This document shows positions 1 to 9,862 of a stretch of 64,000 nt of DNA, piece after piece. Position 1 is the stretch's first letter, and the number at the start of each line of letters is the position of its first letter. The notes under the pieces were generated by a model. That model did no database searches and was not told the origin of the DNA. It worked only from the letters and a program-made list of their open reading frames with translations. The DNA comes from Hoylesella pleuritidis JCM 14110. Its GTDB lineage: Bacteria > Bacteroidota > Bacteroidia > Bacteroidales > Bacteroidaceae. Made by a program: the position numbers and the translations under genes. Where the stretch lies: contig NZ_BAJN01000007.1 of assembly GCF_000613725.1 (NCBI RefSeq), positions 1 to 64,000 on the forward strand, read 5' to 3'.

Positions 1-144
1 CATCAAGCCGGCGTGGAAACAAAAAAAGAGAAAACCTCAAACAACTTCTTGAAGTCTCCTCTGCACATTCGAAAGACAGTCTTGCTCTTGGAAGAAGAGG
101 AGGAATTGCAATCCGTTGTCTTCGAAAGCAAAGATAGAGATTAA
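1..144 (+). CDS. 3' end of an unidentified protein (partial)
   Basis: Frame 1 is open from the first base to a TAA at 142-144 and gives 47 residues. The tail is charged and acidic, with a run of five Glu near residue 31, and ends in SKDRD. Open reading from the window edge and ordinary codon use suggest the C-terminus of a real gene. No domain can be recognised from this tail. Confidence 0.4.
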   Translation, partial: HQAGVETKKEKTSNNFLKSPLHIRKTVLLLEEEEELQSVVFESKDRD

Positions 145-274
145 TATGCAAACAACAAAGAAAAAGAAAACACATCTTCCGGGAATTAATGATATTTAAT
201 AATATCTCACTAATTCATTGCAAAAAATAGGGTAATTCGTACTTCGCCACTCCAAGTTCATCACTTCATCATCT

Positions 275-395
275 AAGAAGCACGATGAGAGGTCGTATAC
301 TTCTCGACCACTCCTATACGACTGTTGCCCCACTGGGCGTATACTGCTCGAAATGATACATCATTTATTACTTTTATACTTCTTATCAACATTGT
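275..395. repeat. Degenerate copy of a dispersed intergenic repeat
   Basis: This stretch contains GGTCGTATAC, CTATACGAC and TGCCCCACT in an arrangement resembling the clean copies at 38720-38787 and 57058-57125. It is bounded by AAGAAG on the left and CTTCTTATC on the right. It is clearly less conserved than the other two, so it is either an old copy or a chance partial match. Confidence 0.4.
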
Positions 396-416
396 GTTTT
401 TCCTTGTTTAGATGAA

Positions 417-611
417 TTAGATAGGAGTGGATAAACGATAGAAATCGGAAACTGCATCATCGCCTAATTCAAAGTGATGACAGCCCCGATCTATCAGGTA
501 ATTGACAACAACATGGCATGTCCATTCCAAAGTGCGACGGAGAGCTGTTGGGAAATCTTCCGAACGAGAAAAATATAGGCTATCCCGACTCAAATCCCCC
601 AGTCTATATGC
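417..611 (-). pseudogene. Possible protein-gene remnant, 64 codons
   Basis: Read on the minus strand, this segment runs 64 codons between two in-frame TAA codons, with protein-like composition (for example RLGDLSRDSLYF and FELGDDAVSDFY). It has no start codon. The rest of 145-851 shows no other gene. The family is not recognised and the stretch could be open by chance. Confidence 0.2.
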
Positions 612-851
612 TTATTGAGGCGTGTGTCGTAATGAATACCGGATGTTGTGGACTCTCCGCCGATTTCAGCAAATAGACACTACTTCCATTGTGTAACGGT
701 GGGGTAATACACAAATAATAAGAAGAGCCATAAATAAAGTTTTTATATCATTGCTATTCTATATTTCAACAGAATTGCCAGCTTCTCTATTTATCATTCC
801 CCCAAGATTTTCTACAGCTCATTTATAAAACAATGCTCTGCACTAAATATG

Positions 852-3122
852 TCATTCTCCTATCAACTCACGTAATGCGCTTTCCTCACCGACGACCCAA
901 ATGATATCGCCTTGCTCAAAACGACGGGCGGGATCAATAAGAGCAAGATTCTCTTGGCCTTCTTCTACGCCTATCACCATACAATTATATCGATCTCGGA
1001 TGCCGCTTTCGCGAAGTGTCTTGCCGATAAACGGACTGGCAGCTGTGAGAATCAACTGGCGCAATTTCATCTCACGCTTCTCGATGTCAGGATCTTCAGC
1101 AACCTGCTCGCCTTTGAGTGCCTCACCAAAAGCACGCAACTGGTCATCATCACCAATGATTTGAATCTTGTCATTAGGAAAGATCACGTTGCTGCCATTA
1201 GGTATATTGATGCGCTGTCTACCGCGAAGAATACTACTGATATGCACGCCGAAGCGATTGCGAAACTGTAAGTCACGAAGTGTTTTACCAGTCCACGCCG
1301 AGTCTTCGGGCACATCGAAATCTGAGATATGAATGTCTCGATCTAAAAGATGCCCCTCAAAAAGCGGTTTCTTACGACCTTTGACCTGCGCTGCAATATC
1401 TCGCGAACGAAGATTCTGTACGAAAACACGCTCGAGCATTATACTGCGACGTTTCAATCCACGCGAAAGCACCATCACGATGATGGCTGCCGCAGCGATA
1501 CTGATCATCAGTGCATTGGTAAATCGCGTAAGGAAATTGCATATATAGAAAACGAATGCCACAGCGATGGCTATACGTACGAGAATGGTAAAAGTCAATG
1601 GGAGACGATTAAGACGGCTTTGCGTCCAAAGAGACTTAAACTCTTCACTATGATTCTTCTTCATTATCATCGCCCGAAGAAACGGAGCGATGAGCCCGAC
1701 GGTCAACACACCGCACACGCCATTGGCCCACCAATGCGGAAGAATATGCCGAATGAATGGCAGAAAGAAAGTAAACATCAATGCAATCACGGCCGCGCTC
1801 AGAATGGAAAAGACCATAACATAAAGCAATAATTGACGAAGAAGTATGCGCCAATTGTTGACTTCCGCCGCCGAAGAATGATGGGCAACGCCGAGATGAT
1901 TTAGTCTGCGCGTCCATTTTTTTGGCAAGCGTCGCTCAATCTGATTGTAACAAGGCTCCGCAAAACGTATCATATAAGGTGTGAGAAACGTAGTAATGAC
2001 CGAGACGGCCACCACCACTGGATAAAGAAACCGCCCTATGACACCGAGCGAGAGTCCGAGTGAGGCGATAATAAAGGCAAACTCGCCAATCTGTGCCATC
2101 GAAAAGCCACACTTCATCGATGTTTTCAGCGGTTGACCACTTAGCATAAAACCTGCCGTTCCGAATACTCCTTGCCCTAAAAGAATCGTGAGTACGATGA
2201 TACCGATGGGAAGTGCGTATACTACAAGAATCTTCGGGTCGACCAACATACCAACAGACACGAAGAAAATAGCACCGAAGAAGTTCTTTACCGGCTCTAC
2301 AAGACGCGTGATCTTATCAGCTTCGATCGTCTCTGCAAGAATACTTCCCATCACAAAAGCGCCGAAAGCACTACTGAATCCGACAGCTGATGAGAAGACA
2401 GCCATTGCGCAGCAAAGACCTAAGGAAACAATAATCATTGTCTCATCGCTCATCAGTCGACGTGTACGTCGGAAAAGAATGGGAATAAGGAAAATGCCGA
2501 TAACAAACCAAAGAACAAGGAAGAAAACGATTTTCAAAACGATACCGGCCATCTGACCGCCATCGGGACTTGATCCGTCGGCTACAGCACTCAGCATCAC
2601 CATCATCACAATAGCCAGCACATCTTCGAGAATAAGCACGCTCATCACCAATCCTGCAAACCGCTGCTGGCGTAATCCCATATCATCGAAAGCCTTATAG
2701 ATAATGGTAGTAGACGACATTGCCAACATACCTCCAAGGAAAATACAGTCCATTCGCCCCCACCCAAAAGCATGTCCGACGCTTGTTCCCAGCGTCATCA
2801 TACAAAAGATGATTGTGAGTGCAGCTATCACGGGGGACATCCCCATCCTGATAATCTTCTTGAAAGAGAAATCCAGTCCGAGCGAAAACAGCAAGAAGAT
2901 TACGCCGATGTCTGCCCATGTCTGTATATCTGCCTCATCAACGACCGACATCGTATAAGGCATATGAGGCGAAACGACAAATCCTGCAACAATATACCCC
3001 AGCACCAACGGCTGCTTGAGACGCTTGAAAATAAGCGTTACGATTCCCGCAACGACCAAAATCAGTGCAAGATCTTTGACCAGGTTTGGCAATTCGGCCA
3101 TAGAAGAAAGTATAAAGGCCAC
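852..3122 (-). CDS. KefB-type monovalent cation:proton antiporter (CPA2)
   Basis: An integral membrane antiporter of 756 residues, expected to exchange K+ or Na+ for H+ at the inner membrane. Residues about 15-390 form the Na+/H+ exchanger core, a dense series of hydrophobic segments with FLLFSLGLDF and the STTIIYKAF stretch. A further group of membrane segments follows at about 420-560. The C-terminal cytosolic part carries two TrkA-C/RCK_C-type regulatory domains (about 590-670 and 675-756); no Rossmann-type TrkA-N domain is visible. It lies 27 bp after pepT on the same strand, so cotranscription is likely. The start could be Met8 (3101). The ion is not known. Confidence 0.85.
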   Translation of the reverse strand: MAFILSSMAELPNLVKDLALILVVAGIVTLIFKRLKQPLVLGYIVAGFVVSPHMPYTMSVVDEADIQTWADIGVIFLLFSLGLDFSFKKIIRMGMSPVIAALTIIFCMMTLGTSVGHAFGWGRMDCIFLGGMLAMSSTTIIYKAFDDMGLRQQRFAGLVMSVLILEDVLAIVMMVMLSAVADGSSPDGGQMAGIVLKIVFFLVLWFVIGIFLIPILFRRTRRLMSDETMIIVSLGLCCAMAVFSSAVGFSSAFGAFVMGSILAETIEADKITRLVEPVKNFFGAIFFVSVGMLVDPKILVVYALPIGIIVLTILLGQGVFGTAGFMLSGQPLKTSMKCGFSMAQIGEFAFIIASLGLSLGVIGRFLYPVVVAVSVITTFLTPYMIRFAEPCYNQIERRLPKKWTRRLNHLGVAHHSSAAEVNNWRILLRQLLLYVMVFSILSAAVIALMFTFFLPFIRHILPHWWANGVCGVLTVGLIAPFLRAMIMKKNHSEEFKSLWTQSRLNRLPLTFTILVRIAIAVAFVFYICNFLTRFTNALMISIAAAAIIVMVLSRGLKRRSIMLERVFVQNLRSRDIAAQVKGRKKPLFEGHLLDRDIHISDFDVPEDSAWTGKTLRDLQFRNRFGVHISSILRGRQRINIPNGSNVIFPNDKIQIIGDDDQLRAFGEALKGEQVAEDPDIEKREMKLRQLILTAASPFIGKTLRESGIRDRYNCMVIGVEEGQENLALIDPARRFEQGDIIWVVGEESALRELIGE

Positions 3123-3149
3123 AGACCGAAGTGTCCGTGGCCGAATGAA

Positions 3150-4373
3150 TTAATCGTTATAAGCAGCGGTGATTTCGCAAATCTTCGTAATTACCTGTAC
3201 TGCTTTCTCCATCACTTGAATGGAAACAAATTCGTAAGGACCGTGGAAATTCACACCGCCGGCAAAGATATTGGGACAGGGAAGCCCCTTGAAACTGAGC
3301 TGCGCACCGTCAGTTCCACCGCGAATCGGTTCCACTTTCGGCGGAACCCCACACTCTTGCATCGCCTGCAACACGATTTCGATGACGTGCATATTGGGAT
3401 CAATCTTTTCTTTCATATTATAATACTGATCTTTCAGCTCAACTTTTACTGTTCCTTCGCCATATTTCCCATTCATCTTACGGGCACATTCTTCAATGAA
3501 ATCCTTGCGATCTTCAAACCGTTCACGGTCGTGATCACGAATAATATAGGTAAGTTTGGCCTCTTCTGTGCGACTTTCAATGCCCAAGAGATGATAGAAT
3601 CCCTCGTAACCTTCGGTCGACTCTGGAATCTCCGTATCAGGAATAAGTGCATTAAACTCGCAAGCCAGTCGGTTGGCATTCATCATCTTACCTTTGGCAT
3701 AGCCCGTATGAACACTCACACCTTTAATATATACCTTAGCACCGGCTGCATTGAAGTTCTCGTATTCTAAGTCTCCAAGATCTCCTCCATCGATAGTATA
3801 AGCCCATTGGCAACCGAATCGCTCGACATCGAAATGGTGAGCGCCGCGCCCGATCTCCTCATCGGGATTGAAACCAATGCGTATATCGCCATGTTTTACC
3901 TCGTTGTGGTCGCGCAACCAACACATAGCCTGTACGATTTCTGCAATTCCTGCCTTATCATCGGCACCTAAAAGCGTAGTCCCGTCAGTAACGATGAGAT
4001 CTTCGCCCACGTGCGACAGTAATTCAGGAAACTTCTCCGGAGACGACACAATACCCGGAGATAACTCGATATCACCGCCGTCATAGGCTTTCACAATGCG
4101 CGGTCGGATATTTGCTCCGCTGCAATCGGGACTCGTATCATAGTGAGAAATAAATCCAATCGTAGGTATTTCTTTCTTAGTATTGGCTTTAAGTGTAGCA
4201 TAAATATAGCCCATCTCGTCCATCTCTACATCACTGAAGCCCTCCATTTCGAGCTCCTTTTTGAGATATTCGGCAAAAATCAACTGTTTTGAAGTACTGG
4301 GTATACTCTCCGATTCGTCGTTCGACTGTGTGTCGAATCGCGTGTAATTGATGAATCTTTCTGATAATTCCAT
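3150..4373 (-). CDS. pepT: Peptidase T (tripeptide aminopeptidase)
   Basis: A cytosolic M20B zinc aminopeptidase that removes the N-terminal residue of tripeptides. The zinc and catalytic motifs are present: SHYDTS (His and Asp), LLGADDKAG (bridging Asp) and NPDEEIGRG (catalytic and zinc Glu), plus the C-terminal [12 protein letters not shown] stretch. The chosen start gives 407 residues beginning [17 protein letters not shown], which matches the usual length. An in-frame ATG at 4481 would add 36 residues of atypical sequence. It is the first protein gene after the tRNA-Arg gene and precedes the antiporter. Confidence 0.93.
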   Translation of the reverse strand: MELSERFINYTRFDTQSNDESESIPSTSKQLIFAEYLKKELEMEGFSDVEMDEMGYIYATLKANTKKEIPTIGFISHYDTSPDCSGANIRPRIVKAYDGGDIELSPGIVSSPEKFPELLSHVGEDLIVTDGTTLLGADDKAGIAEIVQAMCWLRDHNEVKHGDIRIGFNPDEEIGRGAHHFDVERFGCQWAYTIDGGDLGDLEYENFNAAGAKVYIKGVSVHTGYAKGKMMNANRLACEFNALIPDTEIPESTEGYEGFYHLLGIESRTEEAKLTYIIRDHDRERFEDRKDFIEECARKMNGKYGEGTVKVELKDQYYNMKEKIDPNMHVIEIVLQAMQECGVPPKVEPIRGGTDGAQLSFKGLPCPNIFAGGVNFHGPYEFVSIQVMEKAVQVITKICEITAAYND

Positions 4374-4529
4374 AAAGTATTCGTATTTGTTGGTTCTGAA
4401 ATTCGGTTCAGACACACGTCCTGTTTCACCCGACTCCGATAGCGTCCGGACAAAAGCTGAATTAAAATTTGATTTCGACATTCTTTTGTTCTTCGGCCGG
4501 AAGAAAGGAAGAACCTATGTCAAAGAGAG

Positions 4530-4603
4530 TGACCTCGGCGGGATTCAAACCCGCGATCTCAGGAACCGGAATCCTGCATTCTATTCAGCTGAACTACGAG
4601 GCC
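4530..4603 (-). tRNA. tRNA-Arg (anticodon CCG)
   Basis: A full cloverleaf can be folded by eye. The acceptor stem GGCCTCG pairs with CGAGGTC (one G-U), the D stem is GTTC/GAAT, the anticodon stem CAGGA/TCCTG encloses the loop TTCCGGT with anticodon CCG, and the T arm is GCGGG-TTTGAAT-CCCGC. It is 74 nt including discriminator A, and no CCA is encoded. It reads the codon CGG. Confidence 0.95.
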
Positions 4604-4613
4604 TTAGTGTTTG

Positions 4614-4645
4614 CAAATTTAAGAATAAAAAATGACATGAGCAAA
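4614..4645 (-). promoter_or_regulatory. Promoter of tRNA-Arg
   Basis: On the minus strand a TTTG (4642-4645) and a TAAATTTG (4614-4621) are separated by 20 bp. This matches the Bacteroidota primary-sigma consensus TTTG-N19/20-TAnnTTTG. The -7 element ends 10 bp before the mature tRNA 5' end. Confidence 0.75.
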
Positions 4646-4774
4646 TCTTTCTACTAAAATATCGATTCTGTGTAAAGAGAAGCCCAGTGGACAGCAAGGA
4701 CAAGTAATATTATATATAATTGAGAACCAAACAGATACTAAGAATCTTGTAAAAGGTCATCAAATGCATTTCAA

Positions 4775-4840
4775 TTAACCGTTAGTCACCGCACATTTAA
4801 CTATTAATCGCAATGCATTCAATCGTTTACAGACCGTTTA
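4775..4840. repeat. Three diverged 22-bp tandem units in a gene-free spacer
   Basis: Units at 4775-4796 and 4797-4818 match at 15 of 22 positions (TTAAC..TTA.TC.C....CAT), and a weaker third unit covers 4819-4840. They lie in the 4604-5002 spacer between dnaX and the tRNA gene, which otherwise holds nothing recognisable. Similar TTAAA/C-headed 22-bp units occur at 11934 and 18338. Confidence 0.5.
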
Positions 4841-5002
4841 TCAAGAGTATCTACCCATATTAAACACAACATCCAGTTTGCAGCTAAATAATCAGTTACC
4901 CATTCACGAGCTGTGAGCATATCAACGTATTTACTACAATCTCAACAAGAACTGATGTTGTTCCCCTCTCCATAAGAGAAAGATTAGGAAGTGAAATCAC
5001 TA

Positions 5003-6721
5003 TCAAGACAATTCTAAACTAAGCAACTCGCTCAACTTTCCGATAGCAGGATTTTTCTGTTTCATCTCTTCAAAGAGTTCGCGTTTGGTCAAAACCTTGC
5101 GTACCTCATTTCCTTTGGCCAATCGGATATTTAGCTGAATGTCATCATTATGTAAATTTTTGATCAGCGTCGACCGTATGTCGCCTTTGATTTTATTGAT
5201 TCCGTCAAGTATCAAATCATTATCCACGACCACTTCCACGTGTGGAAAGGTAGTGATTCGCAGCATCATATTCTTCATTCGAGCTGCAAGACCGGTCATT
5301 TCCTGTGGCATTCGGTTGCACATCATCATCCATTGTAATTCCAAAGCATCCTGTGTAAAGGTCTGATGCTCACCCGTGGTGGTGTCATCTACCGTCTCTT
5401 GGGGGTTGACCGCAGTGGAACGCCGACGCAGATCGCTGAAAGTCATTCCCATAGAGCCTAATTTCAGACGCGATCTGGTGGCTAACGACGGTGCAGACGC
5501 CGCTGTCTCTGAATGGGATTTCTCAACTCCAGCTACCTGTATAGCCGGTTTCGGTTGAGGAATGACAAGGTTTTTGAACAGGGATTTCAATCGTTTGGGG
5601 CTATGCCCCGCGCTTTCGTCATCGTCGGGTTGCGTGATCTGCACGACCTGAATCAGCGTCAGCTCCACCAACAGGCGCTTGTTACTGCTCTGCCGATAGT
5701 TAATGTCGCAACGATTCATTATTTCCAAAGCCTTATAAAGGAATTGAGTAGGACACTTCTCAGCCTGTTCTCGGTAACGAGCACGTTGTCTTTCGCTCAC
5801 TTCAAGCAGCGGAAGCGTAGCTGAATCCTTAGCCATCAGCACGTTACGAACGTGCGTTGCGAGTCCGTTAATCAGATTCCCACCATCGAATCCTTTACCT
5901 ATCACGGTGTTTAGGAGCACCATTGTATCACTCACTCGGTTTTGAAGAGCCAGGTCGATGATGCGAAAATAATTGTCACTGTCCAACACATTGAGATCTT
6001 CTATCACCTTCTGATAAGTAATATTGCCCTGGCTGAAACTCGCAACTTGATCGAATATCGACAGCGCATCACGCATTCCGCCATCCGCTTTTTCAGCAAT
6101 CACGTTAAGTGCTTCCTCTTCACAGGCAATACCTTCGCGTTCAGCCACCGTTTTAAGATGATTGATGATGCCCTGAACGGTCATCCGCTCAAAGTCGTAA
6201 ATCTGACAACGGGAGATAATTGTAGGCAAAATCTTGTGCTTCTCAGTTGTTGCGAGAATGAAAATAACGTGTGCTGGCGGTTCTTCAAGTGTTTTCAGAA
6301 AAGCGTTGAATGCCGCCGTAGACAGCATATGCACCTCATCGATGATGAAAACTTTATACTTCCCCACTTGCGGTGGTATGCGAGTCTGGTCCATCAGGGC
6401 CTTGATGTTCTCGACAGAATTATTACTTGCGGCATCGAGTTCGAAGATGTTGTAAGACCGCTGTTCATTAAATGCCCGGCAACTCTCGCAATGATTGCAA
6501 GCCTCTCCGTCTTCGGTGGGTATCAAGCAGTTGATAGCCTTGGCGAAAATACGGGCACAAGTGGTCTTACCTACACCTCTGGGACCGCAGAAAAGATAAG
6601 CGTGCGCCAGCTTACCACTCGTTACCGCATTCTTCAAAGTCGTCGTCAGAGCCGACTGACCGACAACAGTGTCGAACGACATAGGGCGATATTTGCGCGC
6701 AGAAACAATGTATTCGTTCAT
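5003..6721 (-). CDS. dnaX: DNA polymerase III subunit gamma/tau
   Basis: The clamp-loader ATPase of the replicative polymerase. The start at 6721 gives 572 residues beginning MNEYIVSARKYRP, the usual N-terminus of the family. The AAA+ core has the Walker A motif GPRGVGKTT, a zinc module (Cys near CNHCESC) and the Walker B motif IDEVHML, with a sensor arginine region around PTIISRCQIYDF. The middle region is polar and the last 150 residues are the variable tau-like tail. It is transcribed divergently from the DivIC-type gene, with a promoter box 20 bp upstream of the ATG. Confidence 0.95.
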   Translation of the reverse strand: MNEYIVSARKYRPMSFDTVVGQSALTTTLKNAVTSGKLAHAYLFCGPRGVGKTTCARIFAKAINCLIPTEDGEACNHCESCRAFNEQRSYNIFELDAASNNSVENIKALMDQTRIPPQVGKYKVFIIDEVHMLSTAAFNAFLKTLEEPPAHVIFILATTEKHKILPTIISRCQIYDFERMTVQGIINHLKTVAEREGIACEEEALNVIAEKADGGMRDALSIFDQVASFSQGNITYQKVIEDLNVLDSDNYFRIIDLALQNRVSDTMVLLNTVIGKGFDGGNLINGLATHVRNVLMAKDSATLPLLEVSERQRARYREQAEKCPTQFLYKALEIMNRCDINYRQSSNKRLLVELTLIQVVQITQPDDDESAGHSPKRLKSLFKNLVIPQPKPAIQVAGVEKSHSETAASAPSLATRSRLKLGSMGMTFSDLRRRSTAVNPQETVDDTTTGEHQTFTQDALELQWMMMCNRMPQEMTGLAARMKNMMLRITTFPHVEVVVDNDLILDGINKIKGDIRSTLIKNLHNDDIQLNIRLAKGNEVRKVLTKRELFEEMKQKNPAIGKLSELLSLELS

Positions 6722-6740
6722 ATAGAAATGAATTTTTCGA

Positions 6741-6791
6741 GGCAAAAGTACGTAAAAAAGTCGAGAATCTCGATATTATTTCCTACTTTTG
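6741..6791. promoter_or_regulatory. Divergent promoters flanking a 13-bp palindrome
   Basis: A minus-strand TACTTTTG box sits at 6742-6750 for dnaX and a plus-strand TACTTTTG box at 6784-6791 for the DivIC-type gene. Between them is the palindrome TCGAGAATCTCGA (6761-6773). The two boxes fit the Bacteroidota -7 consensus; the palindrome could be an operator shared by both promoters, which is inference. Confidence 0.6.
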
Positions 6792-6810
6792 CAACCATAA
6801 ATCAATCAGA

Positions 6811-7149
6811 ATGAACAATCGTTTTGGCTTTATATGGAGGTTCATCAGTCGTCACAAATACTTGATTGTAGTGATAATCGGTGTGCTCGTCGTGGGATTT
6901 CTCGATGAGAACAGTTTTATGAAACGCATACAATACGAATTACAGATCAATGAATTGGAAGATCAAATCAGCAAATATAAAACGCAACACGAGGCCGATT
7001 CCAAGAAACTCAGAGAACTGAGATGCAATCCGAAAGCCATTGAAAAGATTGCACGTGAGCGCTATTTTATGAAAGCTGACAATGAAGACATTTATGTTTT
7101 AGATGACGACGAACAACAAACAGATAAGAATGATGAGACAACAGAGTAA
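6811..7149 (+). CDS. DivIC/FtsB-type septum formation protein
   Basis: A small bitopic membrane protein of 112 residues. A short cytosolic N-terminus is followed by a hydrophobic segment at about 17-32 (YLIVVIIGVLVVGFL) and then by a coiled coil at about 40-70. The NPKAIEKIARERYFM stretch is the family signature. Members scaffold the divisome with FtsL/FtsQ-like partners. It is followed with overlap by a membrane protein gene, so the two are probably translated together. Confidence 0.85.
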   Translation: MNNRFGFIWRFISRHKYLIVVIIGVLVVGFLDENSFMKRIQYELQINELEDQISKYKTQHEADSKKLRELRCNPKAIEKIARERYFMKADNEDIYVLDDDEQQTDKNDETTE

Positions 7150-7561
7150 TATTCAGAGTGCCATTTTCCTGATCGGAGGTCTGCTGATGGTGATCGGAGC
7201 AGGCTGTTATGTATTTATGTGGCAACAAAAGGTAGTATGCTGGTTTTTCGCCGCAGGCACATTGATGTTTACTTTAATCCAGGCTATGCAGCTGTATGAA
7301 GGCAACAACTTCGTGATCAAACGCTTGAAACGCATCCAAGCAGTAGCTGACATCTTCTTTGTTCTATCTGCCATTCTGATGATTGATTCTGCCTATCAGT
7401 TTCTTTTGCCGCTTTTCGGAGGGCGCGGAGGCACCGGTTATATGGATTATATACAATATGTGTATAACAAATGGGTATTGTTGCTACTCATTGCAGCCCT
7501 TCTCGAGATTTACACTACACATCGAATCGGCAACGAATTGAAGAAAGAAGTTGATCAATAA
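7130..7561 (+). CDS. Four-helix membrane protein of unknown function
   Basis: About 143 residues from the ATG at 7130, with four hydrophobic segments (about 12-32, 40-58, 72-92 and 115-135) and a lysine-rich C-terminus. The start at 7130 overlaps the end of the DivIC-type gene by 20 bp and fits better than the further-upstream codon at 7103. The family is not recognised by name. Position next to a division gene suggests an envelope role, which is inference only. Confidence 0.75.
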   Translation: MMRQQSNIQSAIFLIGGLLMVIGAGCYVFMWQQKVVCWFFAAGTLMFTLIQAMQLYEGNNFVIKRLKRIQAVADIFFVLSAILMIDSAYQFLLPLFGGRGGTGYMDYIQYVYNKWVLLLLIAALLEIYTTHRIGNELKKEVDQ

Positions 7562-7697
7562 GCCTGTGTTGCGTATCTCAAACTTACTTTCATAAAAAAT
7601 ACTTAAATGCAAGCAGGAATCAATTAAATAGCATAAAAATCTTTTCTGACATCAATTTTACACATTACCTTTGTGTAGAAGAAGAAGAAAATTGTTT

Positions 7698-8513
7698 ATG
7701 AATAAAGTCTTTTACGCTTTTATCTCTTTGCTGACTTTTACCTCCTGCGCGAGTTCTTACAACATACAGGGCTCCTCGAATGTTGCGACATTGGACGGAC
7801 AGAAGTTGTATTTGAAAGTCCTCAAAGACAATGACTTCAAGAAGATAGACTCTTGCGAGGTGGTTCACGGCATCTTTAGCTTCACCGGTTCGATTGATTC
7901 GGCACGTATAGCGAGTATCTTTATGGATGAAGAAAGCGTGCTACCCGTAGTCTTAGAACGTGGAGACATCGTTATCAAGATAGACAACACCCAACAGATT
8001 GTAAGCGGAACACCGCTGAACGACAAACTGTTTAAGTTCCTGAACAAATACAATCAGTTGAAGAATCAGGAAGCAGAGCTTGTTCATAAACACGATCAGG
8101 CAATTATGGACGGCCTCAATATGGAAGTGGTGAACGCCCGACTAAGTGCCGAGAGCATTGCCATCTCGCAGCAAGAAGACAGCTTAATCACCGGATTCGT
8201 CACCGAAAACTTCGATAATGTACTTGGTCCTGGCGTATTTCTAATGGTGACCATCGGTTATCGTTACCCTGAATTGACACCTTGGATAGAAGATATTATG
8301 AGTAAAGCAACCGACCGTTTCAAGAACGATCCATACGTAAAGGACTATTATAAGAAAGCTCAAGAGAATCAACAGATCATGAACGGAATGAAAGAAGTAC
8401 CCTCTTCATCTTCCGAACAGACTGTTCCCGGAGCTTATCCAGACCGTTCCGTATCGCCACAAGCTGCCCCGACACCTAACGAATTGGCCAAACCTGCCGG
8501 CGAAGCACAATAA
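7698..8513 (+). CDS. DUF4369-type lipoprotein
   Basis: A secreted lipoprotein of 271 residues. The signal peptide ends in a lipobox (LLTFTSC, Cys near residue 17). The N-terminal half is the beta-rich DUF4369 domain often found in front of thioredoxins in Bacteroidota (DGQKLYLKVL, SCEVVHGIFSFTG). Here no thioredoxin follows; instead there is a helical part and a Ser/Pro-rich tail. The start at 7698 places the signal peptide at the N-terminus. It lies 17 bp before pyrC. Confidence 0.8.
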   Translation: MNKVFYAFISLLTFTSCASSYNIQGSSNVATLDGQKLYLKVLKDNDFKKIDSCEVVHGIFSFTGSIDSARIASIFMDEESVLPVVLERGDIVIKIDNTQQIVSGTPLNDKLFKFLNKYNQLKNQEAELVHKHDQAIMDGLNMEVVNARLSAESIAISQQEDSLITGFVTENFDNVLGPGVFLMVTIGYRYPELTPWIEDIMSKATDRFKNDPYVKDYYKKAQENQQIMNGMKEVPSSSSEQTVPGAYPDRSVSPQAAPTPNELAKPAGEAQ

Positions 8514-8530
8514 CCTAACAAGCCGATCGG

Positions 8531-9862
8531 ATGTCAACACTCATTTATGGCGGCACGATTATCAATGAAGGTAGAGCTTTCGAAGGTTCTATCGAGATTG
8601 ATAATGACCGCATAATAGCTGTTATGGAAAACGTAAAAACACCCCGTGGTCATTACGATAAATGTGTAGATGCCACGGGATGTTTCGTTCTTCCGGGTAT
8701 CATCGATGACCATGTGCACTTCCGCGAGCCTGGACTTACATCCAAAGCAGATATCGAGAGCGAGAGCAGAGCTGCTGCCTACGGCGGTGTAACATCATAT
8801 TTCGAAATGCCGAATACTGTTCCGCAGACAACAACTATTGAGCATTGGGAACACAAAACAGCTTTGGGCAAGAAGAAAAGTTATGTAAATTATGCTTTCT
8901 TCTTCGGTGCGACGAATGACAATTCACTGCTTTTTGAACGCTTAGATCGCCATCGCACACCGGGAATCAAGCTCTTTATGGGTGCAAGTACAGGCAATAT
9001 GCTTGTAGATCGGCGTGAATCATTGGCTCAAATATTTGAAACAGCTGCCCGAATAGATCTTCCCATAATGACGCATTGCGAAGACACAGAGCTCATTAAT
9101 CGCAATATGACGGCAATGAAAGCCGTTTATGGCGATGATCCTGAGGTCTTTCTACATCCACAGATACGCTCGGTCGAAGCTTGTTATCAATCTTCTTCTT
9201 GGGCCGTTGAACTTGCCAAGACTTACGGTACACGACTGCACGTGGCCCATCTCACCACAGCCAAGGAGTTGGAACTCTTCGGATCAGACAACCGAATCAC
9301 CGCAGAAGTTGTAATAGCACACCTCAATTTCACCGCCGAAGACTATCTATCAAAAGGTGCTTTGATTAAATGTAACCCAGCAGTGAAATCTACTGCCGAC
9401 CGCGAAGCACTTCGGCAGGCCCTTACCGATGGTCGGATTACCGTTGTCGGGACCGATCACGCACCGCATTCGATGCAAGACAAGCAGGGTGGATGCTGTA
9501 AAGCAGCATCGGGAATGCCGATGATCCAATTCTCATTGGTCACAATGTTGGAATTGGTCGACGGCGGCATACTTTCTATCGAGCGATTAGTCGAATTGAT
9601 GTGCCACAATCCAGCCCGCTTATTCGAGGTGCGCGAGCGTGGGTATCTGCGCCCAAACTACAAGGCAGATATTACCATCGTACAGCCAAATAGGCCGTGG
9701 ACTGTAAGTGAAGAGATAATTCAGAGTAAATGTAAATGGAGTCCTATGACCGGGCATTGCTATCAATGGCAAGTGCGACAGACGTTTTGCAACGGTCGAT
9801 TGCTTTACAACGACGGCATATTTGATACCAATTGCCGCGGAGAGGAGATTGCATTCAGATGA
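8531..9862 (+). CDS. pyrC: Dihydroorotase
   Basis: Catalyses cyclisation of carbamoyl aspartate to dihydroorotate in pyrimidine synthesis. The 443-residue amidohydrolase shows the metal ligands DDHVHFREPG, the carboxylated-lysine region GIKLFMGAST, THCED, HVAHLTT and the catalytic GTDHAPH. The length is typical of the Bacteroidota multi-domain-type enzyme. Its TGA overlaps the ATG of the next gene, indicating translational coupling. Confidence 0.93.
   Translation: MSTLIYGGTIINEGRAFEGSIEIDNDRIIAVMENVKTPRGHYDKCVDATGCFVLPGIIDDHVHFREPGLTSKADIESESRAAAYGGVTSYFEMPNTVPQTTTIEHWEHKTALGKKKSYVNYAFFFGATNDNSLLFERLDRHRTPGIKLFMGASTGNMLVDRRESLAQIFETAARIDLPIMTHCEDTELINRNMTAMKAVYGDDPEVFLHPQIRSVEACYQSSSWAVELAKTYGTRLHVAHLTTAKELELFGSDNRITAEVVIAHLNFTAEDYLSKGALIKCNPAVKSTADREALRQALTDGRITVVGTDHAPHSMQDKQGGCCKAASGMPMIQFSLVTMLELVDGGILSIERLVELMCHNPARLFEVRERGYLRPNYKADITIVQPNRPWTVSEEIIQSKCKWSPMTGHCYQWQVRQTFCNGRLLYNDGIFDTNCRGEEIAFR

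Noticed and set aside
2772-3770. Plus-strand open frame of 332 codons
   Set aside because: It lies antisense across the pepT/antiporter junction, both of which have clear motifs. The translation is Cys/His-rich and has no domain pattern.
5942-6814. Plus-strand open frame of 290 codons
   Set aside because: Antisense to dnaX, whose AAA+ motifs are complete.
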